Of a stretch of DNA of 64,000 bases, positions 56,711-64,000 are shown piece by piece. The stretch's first letter is position 1. Each line of letters opens with the position of its first letter. The position numbers were made by a program, and so were the translations under genes. The stretch is from Crystallibacter sulfonylureivorans_A. GTDB taxonomy: Bacteria > Actinomycetota > Actinomycetes > Actinomycetales > Micrococcaceae. The stretch is from assembly GCF_047607445.1 (NCBI RefSeq), contig NZ_JBLKRT010000016.1, positions 32,637 through 96,636 of the forward strand, given 5' to 3'. The notes below the pieces were generated by a model. It did no database searches and was not told where the DNA came from. It saw nothing but the letters and a program-made list of their open reading frames with translations.

Positions 56711-58117
56711 ATGAGTGCACAGAACCTGCAGCAGGTCCTGGACCAGGCCGGCAACACCGTTGATATGCTGCGCAATTCGCAGATCGGCGCCTATATCTAC
56801 CCAGTGGTGGCGCCTGAGTTCACCAACTGGCGCAGCGAGGTCCGCGCCTGGCGGGACACCGCAGTGCTCTACGACCAGACGCACCACATGGACAACTTGT
56901 TCATCAAAGGCTCGGACGCGCTGAAACTGATCTCCGACACCGCGATCAACTCGGTGGCTAGCTTCCCGGTGAACAAGGCCAAGCAATATGTGCCGACGAC
57001 ACCGTCCGGGCACGTGATCGGCGACGGCATCATGTTCCACGAAGCCGAGGACCAGTTTGTCTATGTGGGACGTTCCCCGGCGGCCAACTGGCTGCTCTTC
57101 CACGGGCAGACCGGCGGGTACGACGTGGAGTTGGAGGTGGACCGCCGGTCCCCGTCGCGGCCGATGGGCAAGCCGGTGCAGCGCAAGTACTGGCGCTTCC
57201 AAATCCAGGGCCCGAACGCCTGGCAGATCATCGAAAAGATCAATGGCGGCACCGTGGAGCAGCTGAAATTCTTCAGCATGGACCACCTGCAGGTGGCCGG
57301 GACGCAGGTGCGCACGCTGCGGCACGGCATGGCGGGGGCGCCGGGACTGGAACTGTGGGGGCCGTACGAATCGTACGACCGGATCCGGGAGGCCATTTTG
57401 GAGGCTGGCGAGGAGTTCGGCATGCTGGCCGTCGGCGCCCGGGCATATTCGTCCAACACGCTGGAATCCGGCTGGATCCCGTCGCCGCTGCCGGCCATCT
57501 ACTCCGGCGAGGAGTTGCGGCCGTACCGCGAATGGCTCGGCGCGGACAGCTATGAGGCCGTGAACGCGGTGGCCGGCAGTTTCGTTTCCGACAAGATCGA
57601 GGACTACTACCTGAATCCGTGGGAGCTCGGCTATGGCTCCTTCGTCAAGTTCGACCATGACTTCATCGGCCGCGAGGCGCTGGAGAAAATCGACCCGGCT
57701 GTGCAGCGGAAGAAGGTCACGCTGGCCTGGAACGCCGAGGACATGACCAAGATCTTCGCCTCGCTGTTCGACACTGAAGGCACGCCCTACAAGTACTTCG
57801 ATCTGCCCAACGCCAACTACGGGTCCTCGAACTACGACGCGATCGTCGACGCCGGCGGCACGAATGTGGGCCTGTCCCTGTTCACCGGCTACAGCGCCAA
57901 CGAGAAGCGGGCCCTGTCCCTGGCCACGGTCAACCCGGACGTGGAAATCGGCACCGAGGTGAAGGTGGTGTGGGGAGAGCCCGACGGCGGCACGCGCAAG
58001 ACCACGGTTGAGCCGCACCAGCAGCTGGAGGTCCGCGCCGTGGTCAGCCCGGCGCCCTACTCGGTGACGGCCCGCAACGAATACCGCGGCGGATGGCGGA
58101 CGGCTCAGGCCGTCTAA
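56711..58117 (+). CDS. ligM: tetrahydrofolate-dependent aromatic O-demethylase (LigM/DesA-like)
   Basis: A 468-residue GcvT-family enzyme; ATG 56711 has AGGGGA upstream. The text LEQ/LQQVLDQAGNTVDMLRNSQIGAYIYPVVAPEFTNWR, QYVPTTPSGHVIGDGI, GRSPAANWLLFHGQTGGYDVELEVDRRSPSRPMGKPVQR, LRHGMAGAPGLELWGPYE, SNTLESGWIPSPLPAIYSG, and GGTRKTTVEPHQQLEVRAVVSP corresponds almost word for word to Sphingobium LigM (vanillate/3-O-methylgallate) as remembered, and similarly to DesA (syringate). It moves the methyl group of an aryl methyl ether to tetrahydrofolate. LigM versus DesA substrate specificity cannot be called from sequence alone. A bidirectional terminator follows. Confidence 0.93.
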   Translation: MSAQNLQQVLDQAGNTVDMLRNSQIGAYIYPVVAPEFTNWRSEVRAWRDTAVLYDQTHHMDNLFIKGSDALKLISDTAINSVASFPVNKAKQYVPTTPSGHVIGDGIMFHEAEDQFVYVGRSPAANWLLFHGQTGGYDVELEVDRRSPSRPMGKPVQRKYWRFQIQGPNAWQIIEKINGGTVEQLKFFSMDHLQVAGTQVRTLRHGMAGAPGLELWGPYESYDRIREAILEAGEEFGMLAVGARAYSSNTLESGWIPSPLPAIYSGEELRPYREWLGADSYEAVNAVAGSFVSDKIEDYYLNPWELGYGSFVKFDHDFIGREALEKIDPAVQRKKVTLAWNAEDMTKIFASLFDTEGTPYKYFDLPNANYGSSNYDAIVDAGGTNVGLSLFTGYSANEKRALSLATVNPDVEIGTEVKVVWGEPDGGTRKTTVEPHQQLEVRAVVSPAPYSVTARNEYRGGWRTAQAV

Positions 58118-58151
58118 GCCGGCTGCGGCAGCCGGGTGGCCGGGTAACGAA

Positions 58152-58196
58152 ACGGCGTGTGGCCGGCCTTTGAGGCAAGGGCCGGCCACACGCCGT
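58152..58196. terminator. strong 17-bp bidirectional hairpin
   Basis: CGGCGTGTGGCCGGCC (58153-58168) pairs perfectly with 58180-58195, extended by an A-T pair, loop TTTGAGGCAAG. It lies between the ligM-like stop (58117) and the convergent aldehyde dehydrogenase stop (58208). Confidence 0.8.
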
Positions 58197-58207
58197 GGTG
58201 GTTGTTG

Positions 58208-59713
58208 TTAGTGGCCGGCTGCGGCGGCTGCTTCGTCCAGGTGCGCGATGGAGCGGGTGTCCTGGAACGCGCGGATGCCTTCGATGCCCTGTTCGCGGCC
58301 GAAACCGGAGTGTTTCATGCCGCCGAACGGGGCGCGCAGGTCCAGCCGGGTGGCGCCGTGGTCGTTGACCCAGACGTAGCCGCAGAGCAGCTGCGCGGCG
58401 ACGGTGTTGGCTTTGTCCTTGTCCGCGGTCCACACCGATCCGCAGAGGCCTGCCCAGGTGTCGTTCGCGGCCGTGATCGCTTCTTCTTCGGTGTCGAAGG
58501 GGATGATCGGGATGACCGGGCCGAACTGTTCCTGGGTGACCACGCGCAGGGACGGGTCCGGGTCTACGACGAGGGCGGGTTTGAGGAAGTTGCCGCCTTG
58601 GAGTTCGGGGTCGCCGGGCAGTTCGCCGAACTCGCGGACGTCGGCGCCGGCGTTCTTGGCTTCGGCGATGAGTTCCTCGACGAAGGTCTTCTGCGCGGGC
58701 TGGTGCAGCGGGCCCATGGTGGTGGTTTCGTCCAGTCCGTAGCCGATGACGGCTTTTTCCAGCCGGGCGGAGAGTCCGGCGACCAGTTCGTCCATCCGGG
58801 AGCGGTGCACGTAGACGCGTTTGGCGTTCATGCAGATCTGCCCGGTGGTGTCGAAGATCGCCGCGTAGAGCCGGTCCAGGTGGGTGTCGTCCAGGATGGC
58901 GTCGTCGAGGAAGACGGCGGGGTCGTTGCCGCCGAGTTCGAGGGTGACGCGGGTCAGGGACTTGGAGGCCATTTCCATCATTTTCTTGCCGCCGCCGACG
59001 CTGCCGGTGAAGCAGACCTTGGCCACGTCGTCGTTCTGGATCAGCCCGCCCATTTCGCTGTCGTGGCCGGTGACGATGTTCAGCACGCCCGGCGGCAGTT
59101 TCTCCGCCACGCGCTGGACGACCCGGGTGATGGCCAGCGGGGTGGTGGGCGGCGGTTTCAGGATGGCGGTGTTGCCGGCCAGCAGGGCGTGCGGCAGCGA
59201 GGCGCCGAGGATGGCGATGGGCCAGTTAAACGGGACGATGATGGTCACCACGCCGAGTGGCTGGTAGGCCACGGTGGTGGTTACCGGGATGCCCGGTGCC
59301 GGTTCCAGGATCTTGCCCTGGTCCACCTGGTCGGCGAGGGCCAGGGCCAGTTGGAAGCGGATGTCGAAGACCAGGGCGTCGATCCAGGCTTCCATCCGGA
59401 TTTTCCCGTTTTCCTGGGACAGGATGGCCGCGTCCTCGTCCCGCAGTTCGGCGAGGCCTTCGATGGCTGCGGCGAGCCGGGCGGCCCGTTCTTTCGCGCC
59501 GAGGGCAGCCCAGGCCGGGAAGGCGGTTTTCGCGGCGGCAACGGCGTCGGCCACATCCTGCTTGGACGCGGCAGCGGCGTATCCCACCACTGCGCCGGGC
59601 TTGCCGGGGTCCGCCACGGCGTAGGTCTCGCCGGTATCGCGGACTTCACCCCCAATGTAGAGCCCCGTAGTGACTTGGGTGGTTTGGCCCGGTGTGCTTG
59701 CCAAATCAGTCAT
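58208..59713 (-). CDS. NAD(P)-dependent aldehyde dehydrogenase
   Basis: A 501-residue ALDH; ATG 59713 (MTDLASTPGQTT) follows GAGGTG, with an open but uninformative stretch before it. The catalytic Cys294 is in FDTTGQICMNAKRVYVHR, the general base Glu259 in VTLELGGNDPAV, and the cofactor site in QPLGVVTIIVPFNWPIAILGASLPHALLAGNTAILKPPPTTP and CFTGSVGGGKKM. Convergent with the demethylase gene, it is a good candidate for vanillin or syringaldehyde oxidation to the acids the pathway uses, but the substrate is not determined by these motifs. Confidence 0.9.
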   Translation of the reverse strand: MTDLASTPGQTTQVTTGLYIGGEVRDTGETYAVADPGKPGAVVGYAAAASKQDVADAVAAAKTAFPAWAALGAKERAARLAAAIEGLAELRDEDAAILSQENGKIRMEAWIDALVFDIRFQLALALADQVDQGKILEPAPGIPVTTTVAYQPLGVVTIIVPFNWPIAILGASLPHALLAGNTAILKPPPTTPLAITRVVQRVAEKLPPGVLNIVTGHDSEMGGLIQNDDVAKVCFTGSVGGGKKMMEMASKSLTRVTLELGGNDPAVFLDDAILDDTHLDRLYAAIFDTTGQICMNAKRVYVHRSRMDELVAGLSARLEKAVIGYGLDETTTMGPLHQPAQKTFVEELIAEAKNAGADVREFGELPGDPELQGGNFLKPALVVDPDPSLRVVTQEQFGPVIPIIPFDTEEEAITAANDTWAGLCGSVWTADKDKANTVAAQLLCGYVWVNDHGATRLDLRAPFGGMKHSGFGREQGIEGIRAFQDTRSIAHLDEAAAAAGH

Positions 59714-59933
59714 CTCACAACACCTCTCTGTGTTTGTCATCCGGTCCCATACCGGAGGCAGGAGGGCATCAATCGCGTCGCTGCCCATACCGCGTCCAGG
59801 AGATCGGCACACGTTCGGATGGGCAGGATCCTGATTCCCCTCCCCACAGCTTTACCTATATCCGGAGGGAGTGCTAGAGGTTGACGAGGATCATTTTCCT
59901 GCGGCTGCATGGGACTCCGGTGCCTAATACTGG

Positions 59934-61217
59934 TCAGCGAGCGGCGAGATTGGGGTTGTGGCCGGGGACGTTTGCGAGTGCCTGCCACAAGTACTCCTCC
60001 CCGACGACGGGGATGCCATAGTCCCGGGCTTTCCGGGCCTTTCCGGAGAGGGAATCCGGATCGGCAGCGACCAGCAGCTTGACCTTCTTGGTGACCGCTC
60101 GGTGCGGGACGTAGCCGGCATCGCGCAGGTGACCCTCGATATTGTCCCGGGGCCTGGACATATCACCTGTAAGTACCACCATGTCACCGGGATGAAGTGG
60201 ACTCCGGAAGCTTGAATCAGATTGCTTGTCCGTATTACCGTCCCCTGACGGAACACGAGCATCGCGCGGCTGCCGGGCAGCCTCCACTGCGTCGGGGCTC
60301 ACTTGGAGGAGCGCAGCGATCTTCTCTAGGTCCTGCATCTCGTCGACGCTGAGGACGCCATCCGCCCATGCAGCCGTGACCACTTCATTGAAGTACTGGG
60401 CATGCAGTATGGCGGCCTGTGATCGGCTGATACCGAGTTCGTTTGCGGTCTGGACGAGCATTGCTTCCTCGTGGGCAGAGAGATAGTTATCCAGCAGCGC
60501 GCGGTCGAGCAGGGCAAGGTACTCTTCATGTTCAGCAGGGCCGGTGTATTCAGGCATCCGAACGACAATGCGTTCTAGGAAGTGCTGTCCTTCCCTGGCC
60601 CCGATTGACCTCGTCACCGGCGGGACGAGCTGCGTAGGCGGATCGTGGCGCCACCTAGTTGAAGTCGCCTCGTTGAGCAGAAAGTCCCAGTCGCTGAGCT
60701 GGGCGTCCAGCTCCATATAGCGAGACAACAGCACTGCGGTTGCTTCGGCATCGTCACCGGCGCAGTGAGCGTTCTCTAGCTCGATTCCGAAGGAATCGCA
60801 GCAGTCCTGCAAAGACCGGCCGGCGCCGGGAAGGTATTCGTGGGCCATCCGCATCGTGCATAAGCCGCGGGGGAAGTAAAAGTCCGGCAACGGCTGTCCG
60901 GCCCGGCGGAATTCGGCATCAAGGAACCGCGCGTCGAAAGATAGATTGTGCGCGGTCACGATGGTCCCAGACAGACGCCAGGAGATCTCGTCTGCAATAT
61001 CGGCAAAAGTCGGCGCTTCCAAGATGTCCCGCGCCTGAATCTTATGCAAGGACTGTTTGCCCAGATCCCTACCCGGATTAATGAGCGTCTCCCACCTGTC
61101 GACGACGCTTCCACGTCGATCGAGTGTGACAATGGCGATTTCGGCTATGCGGTCTTGGCCGCCCGGAAACAAGCCTGTTGTCTCGGTGTCGATTACCGCA
61201 AAGTATCCCTGTTGCAT
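59934..61217 (-). CDS. DEDDh exonuclease with TerB-like and BRCT domains
   Basis: A 427-residue protein; ATG 61217 follows a GGGGGA. The N-terminal DnaQ-like exonuclease has DTE in FAVIDTETTGLFPGG (Asp10, Glu12), Asp95 in AHNLSFDARFLDAEF and the His151/Asp156 pair in AHCAGDDAEATAVLL, so all four catalytic acids and the DEDDh His are present. A helical TerB-like region follows (about residues 250-320, FNEVVTAAWADGVLSVDEMQDLEKIAALL), then a basic/Ser linker and a BRCT domain (about 345-425, PGDMVVLTGDMSRPRDNIEGHLRDAGYV...KKVKLLVAADPDSLSGKARKARDYGIPVVGEEYLWQAL). It probably acts in DNA repair or proofreading. Confidence 0.87.
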   Translation of the reverse strand: MQQGYFAVIDTETTGLFPGGQDRIAEIAIVTLDRRGSVVDRWETLINPGRDLGKQSLHKIQARDILEAPTFADIADEISWRLSGTIVTAHNLSFDARFLDAEFRRAGQPLPDFYFPRGLCTMRMAHEYLPGAGRSLQDCCDSFGIELENAHCAGDDAEATAVLLSRYMELDAQLSDWDFLLNEATSTRWRHDPPTQLVPPVTRSIGAREGQHFLERIVVRMPEYTGPAEHEEYLALLDRALLDNYLSAHEEAMLVQTANELGISRSQAAILHAQYFNEVVTAAWADGVLSVDEMQDLEKIAALLQVSPDAVEAARQPRDARVPSGDGNTDKQSDSSFRSPLHPGDMVVLTGDMSRPRDNIEGHLRDAGYVPHRAVTKKVKLLVAADPDSLSGKARKARDYGIPVVGEEYLWQALANVPGHNPNLAAR

Positions 61218-61572
61218 TGTTCCCCCATAGATTCGCTCGTGCGTCAGCACGACCATATAACCCGGCAGGGACAGTATGGTGAAACGCGACATCAAGGCGC
61301 GCTAGGCGGCTCTGCCAATAGGTGCGGATCGAGGGGCGCGAAGCCGCCTTAGGAAGTGGGTGGATCGTGGCCGAAAGCGGAGACGGGTCGCGCCGCTGCA
61401 TTTTCTAGCGCAGGTCAAGTGCAGCGAGACTTCCCATCTGAGTTTCGAACCCGAACGGCTTGAATGCGCTGCTTTCATGACGTCCGCCGACTGAGTCTAG
61501 GTGGAACACCCAGACTGGCTCGGTAGGATGGGCCGCAGGCAACAACTACCGCCGCCTTGGAAGGGTGATCCC
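61218..61572. other. 355-base divergent intergenic region
   Basis: Upstream of the exonuclease gene (minus) and the EEP-family gene (plus). A TCGTGC-GTCA-GCACGA repeat lies near the exonuclease start. The rest shows no coding frame, tRNA or repeat that I can support. Confidence 0.5.
61237..61252. promoter_or_regulatory. TCGTGC-GTCA-GCACGA inverted repeat
   Basis: Six-base arms with a 4-base spacer, 20 bases upstream of the exonuclease start. It could be a 5'UTR stem or an operator. It does not match the actinobacterial LexA box GAAC-N4-GTTC. Confidence 0.35.
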
Positions 61573-62277
61573 TTGTTGAAAGCTATTAGCTACAACCTCC
61601 GGAAGCACAGTGCGAGCGCGGAACTCGAAGACCTGACCGATCGCTACGAAGTAGACGTCATGTGCCTGCAGGAAGCAGATACAGAGAAGCTCCCGGACAA
61701 GCTGGGCCACCTGCAGTTGGCCGATTCAACCAAAGGGAACAGGCTCGGACTGGCCATCTATTACGACCAGAAAAGATTCTCAGCTGTCGACACCAACACC
61801 TTCGAACTGAAGAAATCGCTGCACGACTATGTGCTAGCGCCGGCTCATGAGCGACTGCTCGGAGTCAAAATGGTGGACAACGAAACCAAACACGAAGTCG
61901 TCATCGGCGACTTCCACGCCGCGCCTCTGACGGCCACCAACTCCCTGCGCCGGCACCAGATCAAGGCCGGCCACGAGGCGCTGCTGGGCATGGGCGGCGA
62001 CGGCCTGCAGATGACGTTGATGGTGGGCGACTTCAACTACCCGTTCTTCACCAAGAACCTGGTGGAGCACCTGAAAGAAACCGGCTACGCGCTGACCCTG
62101 AGCAACCGCAGGACCTACACCCGCTACAAGCTGTTCCGCGGGCACTTCGATTTCGCCACATCGTTGGGGCTGGATATCCAGAGCGTGGAGACACTGCCGC
62201 GCGGCCAGTCGGACCACCTGCCGATCCTGGTGACCGCGGAATACGTCGACGAGAACTACCACGCCCGCGCCAGCTAA
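61573..62277 (+). CDS. endonuclease/exonuclease/phosphatase (EEP) family protein
   Basis: A 234-residue protein if started at TTG 61573 (LLKAISYNLRKHSAS, with GGAAGGG seven bases upstream); an ATG at 61528 gives a longer form with an uninformative N-terminus. The fold's landmarks are present: an early SYN pattern (AISYNLRK), the metal Glu in VMCLQEADTEKL, VGDFNYPFF (Asp, Asn) and SDHLPILV (Asp, His) near the end, so all catalytic groups are there. Substrates could be DNA, phosphoinositides or sphingolipids; the compact size suggests a phosphatase-like or nuclease role. Confidence 0.82.
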   Translation: MLKAISYNLRKHSASAELEDLTDRYEVDVMCLQEADTEKLPDKLGHLQLADSTKGNRLGLAIYYDQKRFSAVDTNTFELKKSLHDYVLAPAHERLLGVKMVDNETKHEVVIGDFHAAPLTATNSLRRHQIKAGHEALLGMGGDGLQMTLMVGDFNYPFFTKNLVEHLKETGYALTLSNRRTYTRYKLFRGHFDFATSLGLDIQSVETLPRGQSDHLPILVTAEYVDENYHARAS

Positions 62278-62355
62278 CGGTCCACACGTGGATGCCGGCA
62301 CTCGACCTCGTCAGGTGGGTGCGCGCAGCTGGTATCCGCGCGGCCGGAGAGATGT

Positions 62356-63093
62356 CTAGCAGGGCAGCTTTGACGGCAGCTTCACCGGACTGGTGATGAC
62401 GGAGCCTTTGTTGTCCTTGCCGCGATAGGCCCGGCATACCTTGAGGCCGCGATCGGCCAGTTTGGCTTTCATCTTGCTGATAGCATCGGGATTGAAGCCG
62501 TTCCACTGCATATGCATCAAGATGGTGCCGCCCTTGGTGGCTATCTTGGCCACGCTGGACACCACCTGCGCTTTGGTCTTGCCCGTGGTGTCATAGCTGC
62601 CTCTGGTCCACAGCCACGGCTTCATGCCGGCCTTACGGTAACCACAGCGGACCGAATCATCGATGCGGCCGTACGGCGGGCGGCCGTAATTGGTCACCAC
62701 GCCAGGGGCGCGAAGTTCCCGGGCAACAGCGCTACAGCTGAGCGTCTTCATATCCTTGCGGTGGTTGATGCTGTGGTTAATGACGTACTGGCCATACGAA
62801 CGGGCCAGCTTCGCTAGGTCCACGTCGTATTTCTTTCTGTACTTCTGCAAGCAGCCTCCGGTGGGTGCGATGACGAGTCCGATGTTTTTCTTTTTGGCGT
62901 GCTTCATGACCCTTTTGAAAGAGCTCAAAGTCTTCGGACAATCGTCATAGCTCAGCACCACGCGGCTGGTGTGGTTTGGTCCGCGCGCCTCGCTTTGCGT
63001 CCAGTTAATGGCCGCTTGGGCGCTGGGCACGAACCCCGCGGTGATGAGCCCCAAGACAGTCGCCAAGATGATCAGAATTCGGCTGGTACGCAT
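62356..63093 (-). CDS. secreted polysaccharide deacetylase (NodB domain)
   Basis: A 245-residue exported protein; ATG 63093 follows GGAAGGA. A signal peptide covers residues 1-28 (RILIILATVLGLITAGFVPSAQA). The carbohydrate esterase 4 motifs are visible: YDD in VVLSYDDCPKTL (Asp50, Asp51), HxxxH in VINHSINHRKDM (His107, His111), RPPYG, and a late ILMHM. It removes N-acetyl groups from chitin-like or peptidoglycan glycans outside the membrane. Lysine-rich, with Cys residues that may form disulphides. Slightly lower GC than its neighbours. Confidence 0.88.
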   Translation of the reverse strand: MRTSRILIILATVLGLITAGFVPSAQAAINWTQSEARGPNHTSRVVLSYDDCPKTLSSFKRVMKHAKKKNIGLVIAPTGGCLQKYRKKYDVDLAKLARSYGQYVINHSINHRKDMKTLSCSAVARELRAPGVVTNYGRPPYGRIDDSVRCGYRKAGMKPWLWTRGSYDTTGKTKAQVVSSVAKIATKGGTILMHMQWNGFNPDAISKMKAKLADRGLKVCRAYRGKDNKGSVITSPVKLPSKLPC

Positions 63094-63211
63094 GGCGCAC
63101 CGTCCTTCCCCCAAACACCGTGCCGCCGGAACTGAGGTATCCAGTTCGTAGGGCGCACGCGGCTAGGCGCCATTTTGGAGCAAATGCGCGGGAAGCGGCA
63201 AGAGGGTAGAC

Positions 63212-64000
63212 CTACCCTATTTTCCGAGCTGTTCCCGAAGGCTCCTTGACGCAGTTGGCGATGGCGGTACGTCCCCGGACGGCTGGGGCTGTCGGGCGGG
63301 CGGCGGCCGGTGCCGGCTCCGGCGTCCTCCTTCGCGGCAGGTTGGCTGCCACCAGCGTTCCCAGGATCAGCAGGGAGCCGGCGGTTTGGCCGGGGGGGAG
63401 TTGTTGGTGAAGGGCCAGCCAGCCCGTGACGGTGGCGACCACGGGGCTCAACAACCCCAGCAGCGACGCACTGAACGCGGGCAACAGTTGCAGTCCGCGG
63501 AACCACAGTGCGTAGGCCAGGGCCGTGCCCACCAGGGCAAGATATGCGTAGCCGGCCAGGTTCAGCACCGAAAGCTGCGTGGGCAGCGGGCCCTCCGCGA
63601 ACAGCGCCAGCGGGACCAGCAGCAGCCCGCCGGCGGTCAGTTGCCAGGAGGTCACGGCCAGAGACGTGGCCGGCTGGCCCCACTTTTTGGTCAGCACCAG
63701 GCCGGCGGCCATCGAGGCCGTCCCTCCCAAGGCCGCCGCCACGCCCACGGCATCCAGCCTGGCCTGGGACTGCAGCACCAGCAGTGCCACTCCGGCCAGT
63801 CCCGCGGCCGCGGCAACGATCTTGGCGGACGTCAAACGCTCGCCGATCCAGCGCGAGGCCAGGACTGCCACGAGCAAAGGCTGGATGGCGCCGATGGTCG
63901 CTGCCACGCCGCCGGGGAGCCGGTGGGCGGCAATGAAGAGCAGGGCGAAGAACATGCCGATGTTCAGCGCGCCGAGGAGGCCCGCTTTCCACCACCATGC
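63212..64000 (-). CDS. EamA/DMT-superfamily transporter, 5' end cut by window edge
   Basis: The frame continues through base 64000 without a start, so the N-terminus is beyond the window. The visible 262 residues begin AWWWKAGLLGALNIGMFFALLFIAAHRLPGGVAATIGAIQPLLVAVLASRWIGERLT, an RhaT/YdcZ-like DMT half, and continue through a second set of helices (SVLNLAGYAYLALVGTALAYALWFRGLQLLPAFSASLLGLLSPVVATVTGWLALHQQLP). These carriers export or import metabolites such as amino acids. The tail is Pro/Ala/Arg-rich. Substrate unknown. Confidence 0.85.
   Translation of the reverse strand, partial: AWWWKAGLLGALNIGMFFALLFIAAHRLPGGVAATIGAIQPLLVAVLASRWIGERLTSAKIVAAAAGLAGVALLVLQSQARLDAVGVAAALGGTASMAAGLVLTKKWGQPATSLAVTSWQLTAGGLLLVPLALFAEGPLPTQLSVLNLAGYAYLALVGTALAYALWFRGLQLLPAFSASLLGLLSPVVATVTGWLALHQQLPPGQTAGSLLILGTLVAANLPRRRTPEPAPAAARPTAPAVRGRTAIANCVKEPSGTARKIG

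Noticed and set aside
55133..58189. A 1,018-codon open frame on the minus strand
   Set aside because: It covers the antisense of the dioxygenase, GntR and demethylase genes, has an Arg/Val/Gly/His-rich translation without any domain, and is a by-product of high GC at third positions.
61237..61252. A LexA/SOS box upstream of the exonuclease
   Set aside because: The arms TCGTGC/GCACGA do not match GAAC-N4-GTTC.
1..64000. CRISPR array, rRNA, tRNA, prophage or intact transposon
   Set aside because: No array of repeats with spacers, no conserved RNA sequence and no integrase, transposase or phage protein was recognised anywhere.

Overview
The window is high-GC actinobacterial DNA that reads like an Arthrobacter-type soil Micrococcaceae chromosome. 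Many GTG/TTG starts, 4-base start/stop overlaps, MHS-type transporters, a single RNase J, a lipoprotein-rich envelope and numerous aromatic monooxygenases point that way. The genus is an inference; no rRNA or tRNA is present to anchor it. No CRISPR array, phage or intact insertion sequence was seen.

Layout. (1) 1-4624, plus strand: a tightly packed operon (flavin-dependent monooxygenase, one-helix membrane peptide, NCS1 permease, EthD-like protein, YtcJ-like amidohydrolase) whose base composition is clearly lower in GC than the rest, suggesting acquisition. (2) 4697-12070: a catabolic island with a CocE-type hydrolase, a divergent metallo-beta-lactamase-fold hydrolase, an HSL-type esterase, a class A flavin monooxygenase and two tandem phosphotriesterase-family proteins, the upstream one lacking nearly all metal ligands. 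(3) 12517-24681: mostly ordinary genes (GntR regulator, bifunctional penicillin-binding protein, Fpg/Nei glycosylase, a WXG100-like/hydrolase/lipoprotein operon, thymidylate-kinase-like protein, NERD protein, AlkD-like protein, GNAT). (4) 24717-34378: lipoprotein, a MobA-like 3-hydroxybenzoate 4-monooxygenase, two MFS exporters, and an IclR-controlled P450 / MHS transporter / [2Fe-2S] ferredoxin operon. (5) 34691-43116: RNase J, secreted M14 carboxypeptidase, TMEM175-type channel, AraC/VOC pair, TetR regulator facing agmatine deiminase plus amidase. (6) 43157-48934: LysR regulator facing an MHS transporter and an arylsulfatase, with the formylglycine-generating enzyme convergent behind it. (7) 49012-52144: AraC, two VOC proteins, a second TMEM175 protein. 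(8) 52331-59713: the most interesting block, a lignin-aromatic pathway: galB-galC-galD homologues, a VOC-type (type I) extradiol dioxygenase, an FCD-GntR regulator, a LigM/DesA-type tetrahydrofolate-dependent O-demethylase, and a convergent aldehyde dehydrogenase. (9) 59934-64000: DEDDh exonuclease with BRCT, EEP-family protein, secreted polysaccharide deacetylase, and the end of an EamA transporter.

How it fits together. Block 8 can be read as aldehyde oxidation (ALDH), O-demethylation (LigM-like), ring opening (VOC dioxygenase), then oxalomesaconate tautomerisation, hydration and aldol cleavage (GalD, GalB, GalC) to pyruvate and oxaloacetate. LigC/LigI-type enzymes needed for protocatechuate 4,5-cleavage are absent, so gallate or an O-methylated gallate is the likely ring-fission substrate, with the usual LigB-type dioxygenase replaced by an unrelated VOC enzyme. 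The P450 operon, MobA and the sulfatase module would feed the same general metabolism. All functional assignments come from reading motifs and remembered family features; no database search was run.
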